Source of the DNA: Welwitschia mirabilis
Taxonomy: Eukaryota; Gnetophyta; Gnetopsida; Welwitschiales
DNA length: 64,000 nt
NCBI GenBank assembly: GCA_051453625.1
Contig: JBOZIK010000001.1
Coordinates: 289,174,025 to 289,238,024 of the forward strand
Direction of reading: 5' to 3'
Part shown: positions 49,681-61,929 of the stretch, piece after piece
Layout: the number at the start of each line of letters is the position of its first letter
How positions within the stretch are numbered: the stretch's first letter is position 1
Notes under the pieces: generated by a model
Databases searched by the model: none
Told to the model about the DNA's origin: nothing
What the model saw: the letters and a program-made list of their open reading frames with translations, nothing else
Translations under genes and position numbers: made by a program

Positions 49681-50240
49681 ATTTTAAAAACAGAGATTTG
49701 GTGTGTAGAGATATTATTCTTCATGATTAGGGAGATGCAACCACTATCATAGGAGAAAGGATTTGTAGGTAAAAACCTTATTGTGACCAACTATCCCTTA
49801 GATGAAGTCTCTATAGCTACCATATCACACTACCAAAAGAGAATGGACCTAAAATACCACTATCCCTTTAGTGTTCTTGTGGTAGAATACCATGGAAATA
49901 AACAAAATTTTCTTTTCCTTTTAAAGATAATTGCACTTCTTCAATGAGGAACTTGATGAGAATTAAAGATTGATAGGCATTTGAATACCCTGAGTTTAGA
50001 TAAAAATCAAACTTATTGTTTGTTGAAACATCATGAGTTATACTAATGGAGCATTAGTCATGCTAAGTATGATCAATTAGTCTAAAGAATCCTAGAAGGA
50101 TTAGGTTAAGAGGCCATTTATAAAATGGCAAAGAAAAGAACTCCTCTTTTTCAAGGAGAGGGCCACCTAGCTCAACAACTTATATCATGTTTCTTTAGTA
50201 AGAGCAATTATTAGATGACTAATAATGATTCAAATGTTGT

Positions 50241-52405
50241 TTATTTAACTTTATTATTTCTTTAGTTTTTAGGTTAAAAATCTCAATAGAACTATTAGAA
50301 TGCACATTCTCAATTAGATATGGACCTAACCATCTAGAAGTTATTTTGTTATGAATTAAGTGAACTTTAGCATTGAAGAGTAAAACATACTAACTATCAA
50401 AAAAGTTTTTATGCATGAGGGTTTTATCATGTACAAATTTAGCTTAGGATTTAATAATAAGCTAGAAACATAGAGCCTAAATTCTCTTTTCATCAAGATG
50501 GTTCAACTAGGTTGAGCATGCTTAAGGTTATCATCATAAGAAACAAGGTTAAGTCGATGGATTATCTTATAAGAATTTTAGCACACATTGAATAGAAGCA
50601 CACATATTTTTCCATAGATAAGTTCATAAGGAAAGAAATCCAAAGAATTATGCTAAGTCATATGATAAACCTGAAGGATCTCATTAAGATGGAGTGCCCA
50701 TGATTTTTGAGAATTTTGACAAAGTTTTAAGAGTAATTTCTTAATCTATTGATTAGCATTTTTATCTTGTCCATTTGATTAGAGATGGTAAGAGTTAGTT
50801 ATTATATGATCAATCCCAACTAAAGTAAGAGTTTACTAAGGATCTTATTGATAAAGTAAGTACCTTAATTAGAAATGAAAATCCTAGGAAATTCAAATCT
50901 TTAAAACATATTTGATCCAAGGGCTTGACAAATAGTTTTTGCACCATAAGTTTGTGTGTGTATGGCTTCATCCTATTTTGTTACATAATCAACCACCATT
51001 CAAATATAATTATTTACACATGAAGGGGGCTTGAGAGGATATACAAAGTCTATATCCCAATAATAAAAAGGCTTACATTTCAAGATGAATATAAGAGGCA
51101 TATACTAAGTTCAAGTAAGACCTCTAGATCATTGACAAGACTCACACTTCCTAGTGAAGTCAAAGGCATCTTTGAATACTGAGGACCAATAGAATCCTAA
51201 ACGTAAGATTTTTCATAATAGTCTTCTGGCCATTTAAATGACGTCCACAAACTCTGCCATGGAAAAGAAGAAGAATATCTTTTGCTCTCATTTAGAAAAA
51301 CATTTGCACATGATTTGATTTTTGCATAACCTATATAGATGTGGTTCAATCCATTCATAGTCATCTATTATATGGAGAAAATGTTTTCATTCATTTCTAT
51401 TCCAAATGTGAAGGTGTTTTGAGTGTGAAAAGATAATTTATGATATCAACGTATCAAGGAATAGGTTGCTTTAAAGATACTTCATAAAATTGCTCAACCA
51501 TGAAAAGTTATTCATCTAGGAAATCATCATAAATAGNNNNNNNNNNNNNNNNNNNNNNNNNNNNNNNNNNNNNNNNNNNNNNNNNNNNNNNNNNNNNNNN
51601 NNNNNNNNNNNNNNNNNNNNNNNNNNNNNNNNNNNNTTATCCATTTAATTAGGGATGGTAAAAGTTATCTATTCTATGTTTAATTCCAACTAAAAAAGTA
51701 AGAGTTACTTAAGGATTTTATCGATAAATTGAGTACCTTGATACAAAATGAGAATCTTAGGAAATTTAAATCTTTGAAAGATATTTGATATAAGGAATTG
51801 ACAAATAGATTTTTCATTGGAAGGCTTTATAGGTATGGCTTCAATCCATTTTGACATAATCAAACACCATTAAGATATAATGCTTTCCACATGAAGGGGG
51901 ATTGAGAAGACATATAAAGTTTATACCCCAATAATCAAGAGGTTCATATTTTAAGATGGGTGTAAGAGGCATATCCTAAGTTTGAGTAAGACCTCAAATC
52001 ATTGGCAAAAATCACACTTCCTAGCGAAGTCAAAGAAATCTTTGAATACAAAAGACTAATAGATCCTGAATGTAAGATTTTAATGATAGTAATTTAGCCA
52101 TTGAAATGACCTCCACAAACTACACTATGATAAATAAGAAGGATATCTTTTTGATCCCATTCAAGAACATTTGTATGATTTGATATTTGCATCACTTATA
52201 TAGATGTGGTTCGATCCATTCATAGTCTTCTATTCTATGGAGGAAAGATTTTAATTGATTTCTATTCCAATGTGAAGGCATTTTGAGTGTGAAAAGATAA
52301 TTCATGATATTAGTGTACTAAGGAGTAGGTTGTTTTGAAGACACTTCATAAAATTGCTTAACCATGAAAAGTTATTCATCTAGGAAATCATCATAAATAG
52401 GTTGA
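50241..52405 (-). pseudogene. Athila-like integrase, with a duplicated 0.77-kb block
   Basis: Minus strand. The block 50767-51536 contains ILRLGFYWSSVFKDAFDF followed by RKCESCQ (zinc-binding half), YYWDIDFVYPL (first catalytic Asp) and ISNQGTYFINKIL (second; family ISDQGTHF, Asp to Asn). The same block recurs at 51637-52405, about 80% identical, with the 100-N gap between. The C-terminal part lies at about 50250-50766. One copy is therefore surplus. The 80% identity rules out a simple allelic assembly duplicate. All frames are interrupted. Integrase normally joins element DNA to the target. Confidence 0.85.
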
Positions 52406-53980
52406 TCAGAAGAAGTTGGAGAACTTTATAAAGGAATTTTAGAAAGATGATTAGCTACTAGATATTGTTTTATTGCTTTATCCTCTATCATTAGGTTAAA
52501 TTCTTAGAATAAAAATACCCATCGTATAAGGCATGTACTTGAATATTTCTTTATCTTTAAGTATTGAATGGTTGCATGATCTATATAAACATTAGTATGA
52601 AAACCAAGGAGGTAACATATAATTTTATTTAGGTAAAAGATAATTTCTAGAATCTTCTTTTTAATAGTTGTATAATTAAGTTGATATCAAAAAGGGTTTT
52701 ACTAATGTAGCTTATTACTTTTAACCCTTTCTCATGTTTTTGTCCTAATACTCCACCTATAGCAAGATTACTAGCATCAGGAATTAGCTAGAAATCCTTA
52801 TTCCAATTATGTCCACTTAGAATGGGTTTATTAGTGATGGTATTTTTAAGATTCTCAAAGGCTTATTGATAATTGTCATTCCATTAATACTTAACATCCT
52901 TATCTAAAAGTTGATGAAATGGTTTACAAATCTTTTCATAGCCTTTTATGAATCTATGATAAATTCCACAATGTCCTAAGAATGATCAAAGTTGTTTCAC
53001 ATTAGTAGGAGGGGAAATATTATTAATGACATAAATTTTTGATGGATCCATTTATATACCTCTCACTGAAATATGATGTCCTAAGACTATCCCTTCATTA
53101 ATCATAAAATGGTTCTTTTCCCAACTAAGGTGAAGTTCACTTTCAATACATCTTTCTAAGACTTGTGCTAAGTGATTTAAAGTTTTGTCAAAAGAATCTT
53201 CAAAGACTAAAAAATCATCTATAAAAGTTTTGATAGAGTTCTCTACAAGGTCACTAAAAATTCCCATCATAGCACATTGAAAGATACTTGGAGAATTGCA
53301 TAAACTACAAGGCATCCTCCTAAAAGCATAAGTACCAAAAGAGAAAGTAAAAGTAATGTTTGCTTACTCCTCATTTACAATACAAACTAGGTTGTATCCA
53401 CTATAACCATCAAGGAAATAGTAGAATGCATGTCCTTGTATTCTATCTAAAACTTAATGAAGAAAAGAAAGAGGCAGTAATCATTTTTAGTTAATTCATT
53501 AATTCTCAAAAATATATACATGCTATTCACTTACCACCCTTCTTAAACACAACTGTTAATGGACTAACCCACTTACTATTGCTTATATAGGGTAAATGAT
53601 GTTAGCATCTAAAAGTTTTATGATCTCATCTTTAACCACTTAGTTTAGTGCTACATTTAGATGTATCTTGGGTTTCCTTATGGGTTTTTCATTGTCCTCA
53701 AGATATATATTGTGTTGAATAACATGTGATGAAATGGGAGATAAGTCCTAGTGACTTCATGCAAAAGCTTTAGATTTAGATATGAGGAGTGACACTAAGG
53801 CTTTCTCAGCTTTGGGGTAGAGGTAACTACTAATGATCAATGGCTTTTTAGGGTTGTTATTAATAAAGATGTACTTCAGTCCCTTTTTAAGCTCATTTAA
53901 ATTCGTTTCAATGTTGACTCCTTCATGTCTATGAGGGGTTGCATAACCATTCTTATCAAAGGTTATTTCCATTGAATGTT
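52406..53980 (-). pseudogene. Athila-like reverse transcriptase and RNase H
   Basis: Minus strand. The start of the RT region shows LNELKKGLKYIFI and KKPLIISSYLYP (53757-53972). The open piece 53052-53315 carries the core MPCSLCNSPSIFQCAMMGIF, the catalytic block FIDDF at 53211-53225 (family FMDDF/YxDD) and HLSWEKNHFMINEGIVLGHH, all textbook Ty3/gypsy RT. RNase H-like sequence continues to about 52410. Stops and shifts interrupt the rest. The enzyme would copy element RNA to DNA; this copy is inactive. Confidence 0.92.
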
Positions 53981-53999
53981 CTTCATCTATGTATTAGGT

Positions 54000-54760
54000 T
54001 GTAATATTATCAAATATTTATTCTAGCAAGGGTTACATGTCAAGTTCACATGGGTTAATAAAATTAAGACTACTTAAGATTGTTGAGAATTGCTTCATAT
54101 CATTAAAAAGAGTTAGTTATTCATGAGTGAGGGCCTGAGCTACAAACATAGTTGATCTAATATCTTCATTAAGCTTATCATTTGAATCCCTTATATATTT
54201 TTTTGTTAAATTGAAGACCTAAACTTGAATCTTTTTACTACCTACGTGAAGTTTCATGATTCTAGTTCTAGTATCTATAATACAATGGAAAGTAGCATAA
54301 AAGCTTTATCTAAAAGAAAGAGACATCCACCATTGTGATTAATTTTGATAAGTATGACATCTATGGGGTAATATGCTTTCTATATTTGGATAACCAAATA
54401 TTTGATGATTTTTATGGATTTTATTAATGTTGAATTAGCCATTTCCAAGACAATCTTTATTGGTTTAATTCATTTTTCTAATCTAAACATTTTGCAAATA
54501 TATAAGGGCATGATATTCACACCTGTACCTATGTCAATAAGAGCCTTCTTAACCTTGTTGTTGCCTTTTAATATTACACTAATGGTGGATGCCCCTAGAT
54601 CTTTAAATTTTGGACACTTTTGTAATACTAAGTTGGTCATAGAATGAGTTAAAAATACTCGACTTGGTAATGTTTATTTTTTCTTCCTCCTACAAAGGTC
54701 CTTCCACACTTTGGCATAGTTTAGGTTGTCTTAAAGCATGTGCTAAAATGATAGTGTGAC
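54000..54760 (-). pseudogene. Aspartic protease region of the Athila-like element
   Basis: At about 54484-54547 the minus strand reads LIDIGTGVNIMPLYICKMF, the retropepsin active site (family DLGASVNIMP/DTGAG type), in the expected place between gag and RT. Flanking frames are interrupted. Confidence 0.8.
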
Positions 54761-56480
54761 ATCGACATCTTTCATGATGGTTGTAGTATATTCATCATAT
54801 ATTGGGTTAGAGTTAAGTCTATCTAATTAAGGAGTAAGATGTTTTCTTCCTTTTTTTGATGATTCATTCTTATTTATTGAAGTAGAAGTAAAAGGAAGAC
54901 GTATCTCATCAAGGATTTTTAAATCTTCATTCTTATTTTTTTTGATGTTATCATTTTTATGTAGCTCTTTAGGTGTAGTGGTATTACCTCTTTGGATGAT
55001 TACCTTCTAATCTTTCTTAACATTATTTGGGTTAGAAAAGTATTAGAAGCTAAAGTGCCTTGTGATCTTTCATTTACCAACATGATTTGTTGCATGACTT
55101 TAGCTAAATATTATATTTTTTTTTTTGGACTTGTTCAATGCTCTTATGAGTCTGTTCGTGAATTTTCCTTATTTTTATTATGACTTTCTTACCTAGATTC
55201 TTCTTAGGTTGATTGCATCCTTCATATATTAGGTGATATGATTGTTTGAAGGAGGATTTTTACTCAAGTTTGAAGGAAGAACTTAGTTGATGATAAGATT
55301 CCTTTTCATTATGGTAAGATTCTTTGTAGTGATTAGGGTTTAATTGGTTTACATAGCACACTTATTCCTTTAATACGTTCATAACCATTGGTAAAAATAG
55401 GGATTTAGTTACCAAGTGAGTTTCTTCATATAATTCACAAGTAGGAGTGGATGTGGTGTGAGCTTTGGCTAATTTTACTTCTTTGATTTCTTTTACCATT
55501 TTTTTTACAAGTGAGCTATCAATGTTACTACTATCTTTATTTTCATGATTAATCTATTTTTGTTTACCCTTTTGATGTTTTATGTGATTGAGTTCTCTAA
55601 ATAACTATTTAGGGGTTTTATTTCTCTTGTTTTAGGCCATGCTTGACTAGGTTTAACTAAGTCCTATAAATGTTGCCATGCTTCATCAGTTGTATGTTGA
55701 AATAAACTTACTCCATAAAAAAGATCCACCATTTATTTTGTTGCACTAGATAGGCCATTATAAAAATGGTAGATTAATTCTTCTTGATTGATTTCATCTA
55801 TAGGATTGGCTAAAACTAGAATTAGAAATATTTCCTAAGATGAAGCATAATCCTCATTGTCTTTCTATTGAAAATTAATTACCTCATGATGTCTTTGCCT
55901 TAGAGTGTTTCCACTAAGGAATTCTTTGATAAAGCTTTCTTTGGTATCCTTTCAAATTTTAAGACTTTTATGGGATAAATTTTTAAGCTAATTATTTGCT
56001 TTTCCACTGAATGTGTAAGGGAAAATAATCATGTACTTTCTATCTATTATGGGCTTCTTTCCATTATACATGAGCATCAATTGTTCCATGGTGATGATAT
56101 ATTCATGATAATCCTTATGGATTTCTCCATAGAAAGAAGGATAGATGTTAAGACTTTTGATTCCTATATCATTCCCAACAAGAAGATTAAAATTATTATG
56201 ACTTTCTCTGTGTTTTGATGCATGTTTATCCATAAGAGTTGGACACCACTAGAATTCATAGACATTGTAAAAGTTGTAGGTTTCTGATTTTCACATTTAC
56301 TATTCAATGAATGAGAAGTTGAAATTTGTTTTTCAAAAGAATTCAAAGTAGGCTTAGAAGGACTTGTGAAAGAAGAGGTGGTTTTTATTTCAAGAGTATG
56401 TTTGAAAATTCTAAGAGATGATTCAATAGATAATGAAGTACTTTTAAAATGTAAACTAAGATCTTCTATCAAATCAAATT
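54761..56480 (-). pseudogene. Athila-like gag
   Basis: Minus strand. NIYPSFYGEIHKDYHEYI followed by TMEQLML (55988-56233) is the start of the Retrotrans_gag domain. LFYGVSLFQHTTDEAWQHL (about 55670-55730) is its end. CELYEETHLVTKSL near 55420 resembles the single zinc knuckle after it, with VCYVNQLNPNHY downstream, as is usual in Athila-type gag. The N-terminal Ser/Thr-rich piece is at 56164-56472. Gag forms the particle in the cytoplasm; here it is broken by stops. Confidence 0.82.
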
Positions 56481-57205
56481 TATCAAATTCATATTTAATA
56501 TAAAGTTGATTACCTCTAGTCCTTGAATTGTATGTTTAAACACCTTCTTATATTGCCTCTTTTAAAAATTGCTTTTTCACATTGATAACATACCTTTTTT
56601 CTCTTTAGAATCTGATGGCATTCCCTTGCTTAATCTAAAATTAAACTCTAATCTTTTAACTAAAAAAAATTGTAGGTAATCTTTAGGATTTCATTAAAGT
56701 GAAAGGAGTAAACCTAATCACTAAGAGTAATTTTTCTTCTTGGAATCTTTACTTAGAATTCAAGAAAAAGACACAAAAAGGCTTTTTGCTATGTGGTAAT
56801 CCTTTCAGATAGTACAAGGTGTAAGAAGGTATATCTAGCAAGGCTAATGCACTTTTTTGAGTATGGTATAAATCCAAAGGATAATCACCACTCAAATAGG
56901 ATACTTTGAAAGAAAATAGAATAGAAGAATAAGAGACAATTTATAATAAAAAGGGCATACAACATAAACAACTAGTGAAAATAATGTGTTATCCTCTAAA
57001 GGGAATAATCTTGCTTGGGTAAGGGTAAACCTTAGAGATAATCTTTCCTTTGATCAAAGGTAAGTAGATCTCTTTAGTTAATCCCCTCAAAATAAGTAGA
57101 TTACATCCATAGGTATTAAATATAAACCAGCAAATAGATAACATGATAGTATAAACTCAATCTACTTACTTTTGATTGGTTACTCTTAATAGCATGTTCT
57201 GATAC
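56481..57205 (-). other. 5' leader of the Athila-like element
   Basis: Sequence between primer site and gag with no ORF, as is normal for this lineage. Confidence 0.6.
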
Positions 57206-57223
57206 TCCCTAACAATGGTGCCA
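57206..57223 (-). promoter_or_regulatory. Primer-binding site, tRNA-Asp type, CpG-decayed
   Basis: Sense strand TGGCACCATTGTTAGGGA, three bases after the LTR. It differs from the Athila-type site TGGCGCCGTTGCCGGGGA at four positions in CpG/CCG contexts, all C-to-T or G-to-A. Confidence 0.85.
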
Positions 57224-57226
57224 AGA

Positions 57227-58411
57227 TGTTGGTGGCCTAAATTACACTTTAAAAGTAATAAATTCTAGAAATAATGTGATTACAACTAGTCCTAGTATAG
57301 GATGATTTAATCAATGAATGCCATAATCTAGAGAGCATAAGGCAACATACTAATTAAGCACATAATTAAAAAAGGATAATCATTATAAATCTTAGTAAAA
57401 TCTCTTTTTTAGTATTTTGTAGTTTCTTATGCAAAAATAAAAAATAACAATGCAACTATCTAATGATGAAATGTAAAATGCATGAGAAATGGTGAATGCA
57501 AGCCTATGATAAATAATTTCTGAGTTATTGTCATCCAAAATTAGTCATTATTACTTGTATTATATCAAAATTAATCTATTAAAAGCATTAATCAAATACA
57601 AAGCAAGCCATAAGAGAAATAAGATTATTTATAAGAAGAAAACATTTTATTCAATAATTCTAATGTCTTATAAAAACCTCAGTCAGACAGTGACTCCTCA
57701 ATGATAGAAGCAGATCCTATTCACCAAGAACAATCTCTTCTAATGCTAAAATGGACCATTGATACCTTTGAATGCCTTTGCCACCATTTCTCCAATGCTA
57801 AAAGATGTTTAAATAAGGCCAAATGGGAGTTTTTATAGCTTTTCTAAGGTGGTTATGGGTCTAGAAGATTGGTATAGGTGAACAGGCATCATTAAGCATA
57901 ATCTAAACTCTAGCTAACTCAATTAAGAAGGAGTTAGTAAACTGTCATGCTCACCATTTTTATGGGGATAACCATGGGTACGACATCCCTTCATCATCCA
58001 ATTACAGGCCACCACGTTTAGAGATCATGATATTAAAATTTAAACTATAATGAATATGTCATTTCCTATGTTATGTAAATGACATATGGCATGACAGCTA
58101 CATCGGATAGCCAAGTAAGCGTTACCTAATTAGCAACTTCATAGCCTTATTGTAGTGTTGTCATGGCTGGTGTCATGGGGATGACAAGTAGGATGATAGC
58201 TAATTCCTTGATTTTTTTCTTCTAATCTTCACTCCAATTATTCCATGGTTGAATTCTTGCTCTTATGAATGAAAATATAGCAATTAAGATCATAATTGAG
58301 CTATCATATTGCTTTGTGATAAAGTTCTTGAAAATGATTGAATTGACTTATTGTTCCCTACAAAACATCATTAGTTATACTATTAAAATACAAGAAATTG
58401 GTATCGCAATA
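57227..58411 (-). repeat. 5' LTR of the nested Athila-like element
   Basis: 1185 bp from TGTTGGTGGCC to GGTATCGCAATA (CA worn to TA), partner of 45138-46319. The flank at 58412-58416, GTCTC, is the target-site duplicate of ATCTC at 45133-45137. It carries GTGTCATGGGGATGACAAGT at about 58160 and related inverted-repeat motifs. Confidence 0.93.
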
Positions 58412-59232
58412 GTCTCTTAGAAGGATCATGACTCCAATTCATTTTTGTATAGTTTCATAAAATAGGCTATAAAATTCACTATCCGAACCATTTTTTCACA
58501 AGTTTGCAAGGTTTTCAAAGGGGTCTGATATTAGAAAATTTTTAGAGGATCCAAAAATGATTCTATGTAAAGTTTGAAGGGTTTTATGAAGAAATGCTAG
58601 TAGTGCTAGTTAAGTAGGATAGTGACATCATTGTTTTAAGGAAAAATGGTTAATAAAAATATGTTATTTTTAGGATCACATAAAATGTCTCATGTAATGG
58701 ATCACAAAAAATAAGCAGTGTAAAATGAAATGGTAATGGAATAAAATGAAATGAAATCTCTGGAAAAACCCTAATTTTTTTTTAAGAATCTTAATAGATA
58801 AATCAAAATGTAATAAAAATAAAATCTAACTACTAAAAAAATTATAGAAATAAAAAGAAAAATGCAAAGGTAAGCTATATAGTTTTCAGTGCTTCATTTT
58901 CTGAACCTTGTTGGGGCTACAAACCTATAGAAAATTTGTTAAACTGATAAGCATAAAACATCTAATATGGAAATTACATTTAGATTAAAGAAAAAATTAA
59001 ATAAAACTAAAAAAAAGGGCAAGTTTAGATATCACTAGAAATGGACTAGTACCCACAAGTAAAAAGTATAGAAAATGAAAAAAATAAAAAAATTACAAGA
59101 AAAAGGGCTAGTTTAGGTGTCACTAAGAGGGACCAGTATCAAACACTAAAAGTGTTGAAAAACTTAGAAAATAAATTAAAAATTATAAGAAATAAAAATT
59201 ATATGCCTTTTAAGAAGCTGCTGTGCTATTAT
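58412..59232 (-). other. 5' leader of the outer element, with tandem repeats
   Basis: No ORF. At about 59010-59210 there are two units of roughly 95 bp, each starting AAAGGGC-AGTTTAG-T-TCACTA and ending in an A-rich stretch. It adjoins the primer-site relic on its right. Confidence 0.55.
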
Positions 59233-59244
59233 CCTTGGCAACAC
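59233..59244 (-). promoter_or_regulatory. Primer-site relic of the outer element
   Basis: Sense TGTTGCCAAGGA matches the second half of the tRNA-Asp-type site (CGTTGCCGGGGA) with C-to-T and G-to-A changes. It is two bases from the LTR. The first half of the site is not recognisable. Confidence 0.5.
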
Positions 59245-59246
59245 AA

Positions 59247-60573
59247 TGTTAAAAAGTTATTTAGTATTGGCTTTTATAGTTTATGAAGCTAAATTTAGGT
59301 AGGATTGAACATAGGTAATGCAAAGTTATCTTAACTTGTAATGAATTAAAATAAAATCATAAAGTGAGATTGATTTGAGTTAAATTAAACTTAAGTGAAA
59401 GGAAAAAAATAAACTAACTCTAAAGGTATAGCTTAAATTGTCCAACAACAAAACCTTTGATTTAATAATATTTTATAACTTCTTGAAAAAAAGATTAAAT
59501 TATTAAGTCATTATGGCTCAGACCATGATGACATAATCTCATTTATCACATAAGTGTTGATAAATTCTTGAGTCCCTTTATTCTTTTATAGGCTACTGTA
59601 AGCATAAAAGGTAAGAACTCCTATGCTTAAGATCCATCAAACAAGACAACTATAATGAAAATTAACCTCAAGGAATTCACTTTATATTGAAATAACTCAA
59701 TAACATAGTTTTACTTAAGCATTAAAAGTATGAGGTTAATTACAACTCAAAATAAAACATAAACAGCTACTACTTTATGAAAAATAGGAACTACATTACA
59801 TTGGAGGATAAAAGTGAATCTTTCGTAGACTACTTAAACACAGTCTTAAATTTGGCTCATTCCTATAGGAATAGCTTAGAATAACATCATTAAGATCACT
59901 TCTTCTCAAGCTTTCATTACTAAAATTTAATTCCTAAACATTTTTCAAAGATGTTATAAGGAGGCATAATTGGTCTTTTTTTAGGTGAGAATAGGATTGA
60001 TGTCTCATGGCTTTAAGTATTAGGTGGCTAGTTGTAATTCTTTTATCATATAGCATTAAATTAGGTGGTTAAATATTTTTTCTTATAGTGTTTGATGGAG
60101 GTTATCATCATTACAAGTTCAACACTTAACCTTTAGATCATGATGTCTCTACCAATTGGTGCTATCATCACATGTCTCCAATATCACTATAGATGTAACT
60201 ATCACTTTCATGTCACCACCACATGCCATTGAAGATAATGCTTGTTTTTGACATTATAACTAACTAAGCCCACAACCAAAAGTTGATTACTTTTTTATGA
60301 CTATTTTAGAATGTAAGTTTAGGAGTAAGTTTCATTGAATGACTAGTGCTGCCATATAGGTAATTAGCACCACCGACATTTTCTACTAATCCTAGTTTAT
60401 GCCACGTGCTCTAATATGTTGATAAATTATTGAAAATGTGATGAGGAAATGTATAAGATCAAGAATAACATAGAAAACATCTAAAGACATAATTTAATGA
60501 TTAAATTAATGTCTTCACTATGATAAATTATCCTAATATGCTAAAGAAAAATGTCAATTTATACATGTTAACA
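59247..60573 (-). repeat. 5' LTR of the outer, older LTR element
   Basis: 1327 bp, TGTTAAAAAGTTATTT to ACATGTTAACA, partner of 39962-41345. Divergence from the partner is visibly greater than between the nested element's LTRs, as expected for an older host element. No matching 5-bp flanks were found (ATGAA left, CGGGG right). Confidence 0.8.
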
Positions 60574-61929
60574 CGGGGAGAACTTGAAAGTAAAGATAAT
60601 AGTAAAAATTGGTAAAAATAACAAGGGAAAAAAGAACCCTTTTAAGGACTCCTAGCTTTAAGTGAAAGCATTCATAGGTGTCTTATCACAATAAGTATTA
60701 GCATTCCAATAAAAGAAACATTAACAATAACCAAAAATAGAAATAAGATGTTAGATCTAATTAAAAATAAGAGCTAGATGTTAGATCCACATACTTACCA
60801 ATCTTAAGCAGCCAATCATGATTCATATTTTACAATAAAAACATTTGTAGATAGGATTAAGTATTTAATTATTATGGATCTCAATGTAAAATTTGATAAT
60901 ATTACAATTTATTAATAAGTAATCCTAATAAATAAATATTATCATGAATCACAGAAATGACACAACCCTTTAAAGCACAAAAACAAATATGTTAATTATA
61001 ATTAATATTACATAAATTTTAACTCAATAAATGAATAAGAATAAACATGAAGAGCCTATCAATATTGTTAAAAAAAAACTATTCCATTTTTTTATAATAA
61101 AATAAGTACATCTAATTCAAATAAGAATTTTGATACATTACCTACACATTAAAGCAAACACAAAATGTAATAAAATAACTATTATGAATGACTTGCTATT
61201 GTCAAATTCATAACATAGTATAAGAACTTCTAATTAAAACTAGATTCTTTTCTTAAATTTAAACTTGCATAATAAGAATGGAATAAGAACTGTATCAATA
61301 ATAGTTTCTAACATGGCTTAGATAATAGAAGGTACTTAATAAGGTAATCCAAGATCTAAGAAGTAAGGAGAACAAACTACATATTCTAATTGTAATTTAT
61401 TAACTTTTAATATTAACATATATATCTAGTATCATAGATGTACCCCAACTAGAAGGATTTTATAATTTTCTTTAAAACAGAGTCATATTTATTATCATAA
61501 TTTATTTCCATGGTTGTGAGAGCCTAATAAAGCTTTTTCCTTTTAAGATAGCATAATCTAGTTATACATGCTAATGCTAAATTTTATTTTTATATTTTTT
61601 TCTTTTAACAATTATAAGATTCAACTGCATAGTACATTATAGTATAGGTAATTGAAATTAAAAGAAAACAAGATTTCGAATATAAAAATTTCATTACACA
61701 TCTTTATTATATATAGAAAGAGCCATTTAATTGAATTTAACTAGAATTATAAACCATATAAAATGACAAATTAAAAAACTAATATAAGAATAACTAGAAT
61801 AAAGCTAAATCATTCAAGATATAAAACTAATAAAAATAATATCCCAAAAAAGAGAAAATAATATGGATGTAATTGTAAGCCAATATAAAGTAAAAACATA
61901 ATGGAAATAAAGTCATACAATAAGAGTAA
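60574..61929. other. AT-rich sequence, no gene seen
   Basis: Only short frames on both strands, without recognisable domain or repeat structure. Confidence 0.5.

Larger units (their letters stand above)
47961..50240 (-). other. Long spacer between integrase and third ORF
   Basis: No coding domain recognised. It holds two LTR-like motif blocks (48447-48600 and about 49005-49055) and a sense-strand polypurine stretch at about 49580-49680. The rest is AT-rich sequence without signal. Confidence 0.5.
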
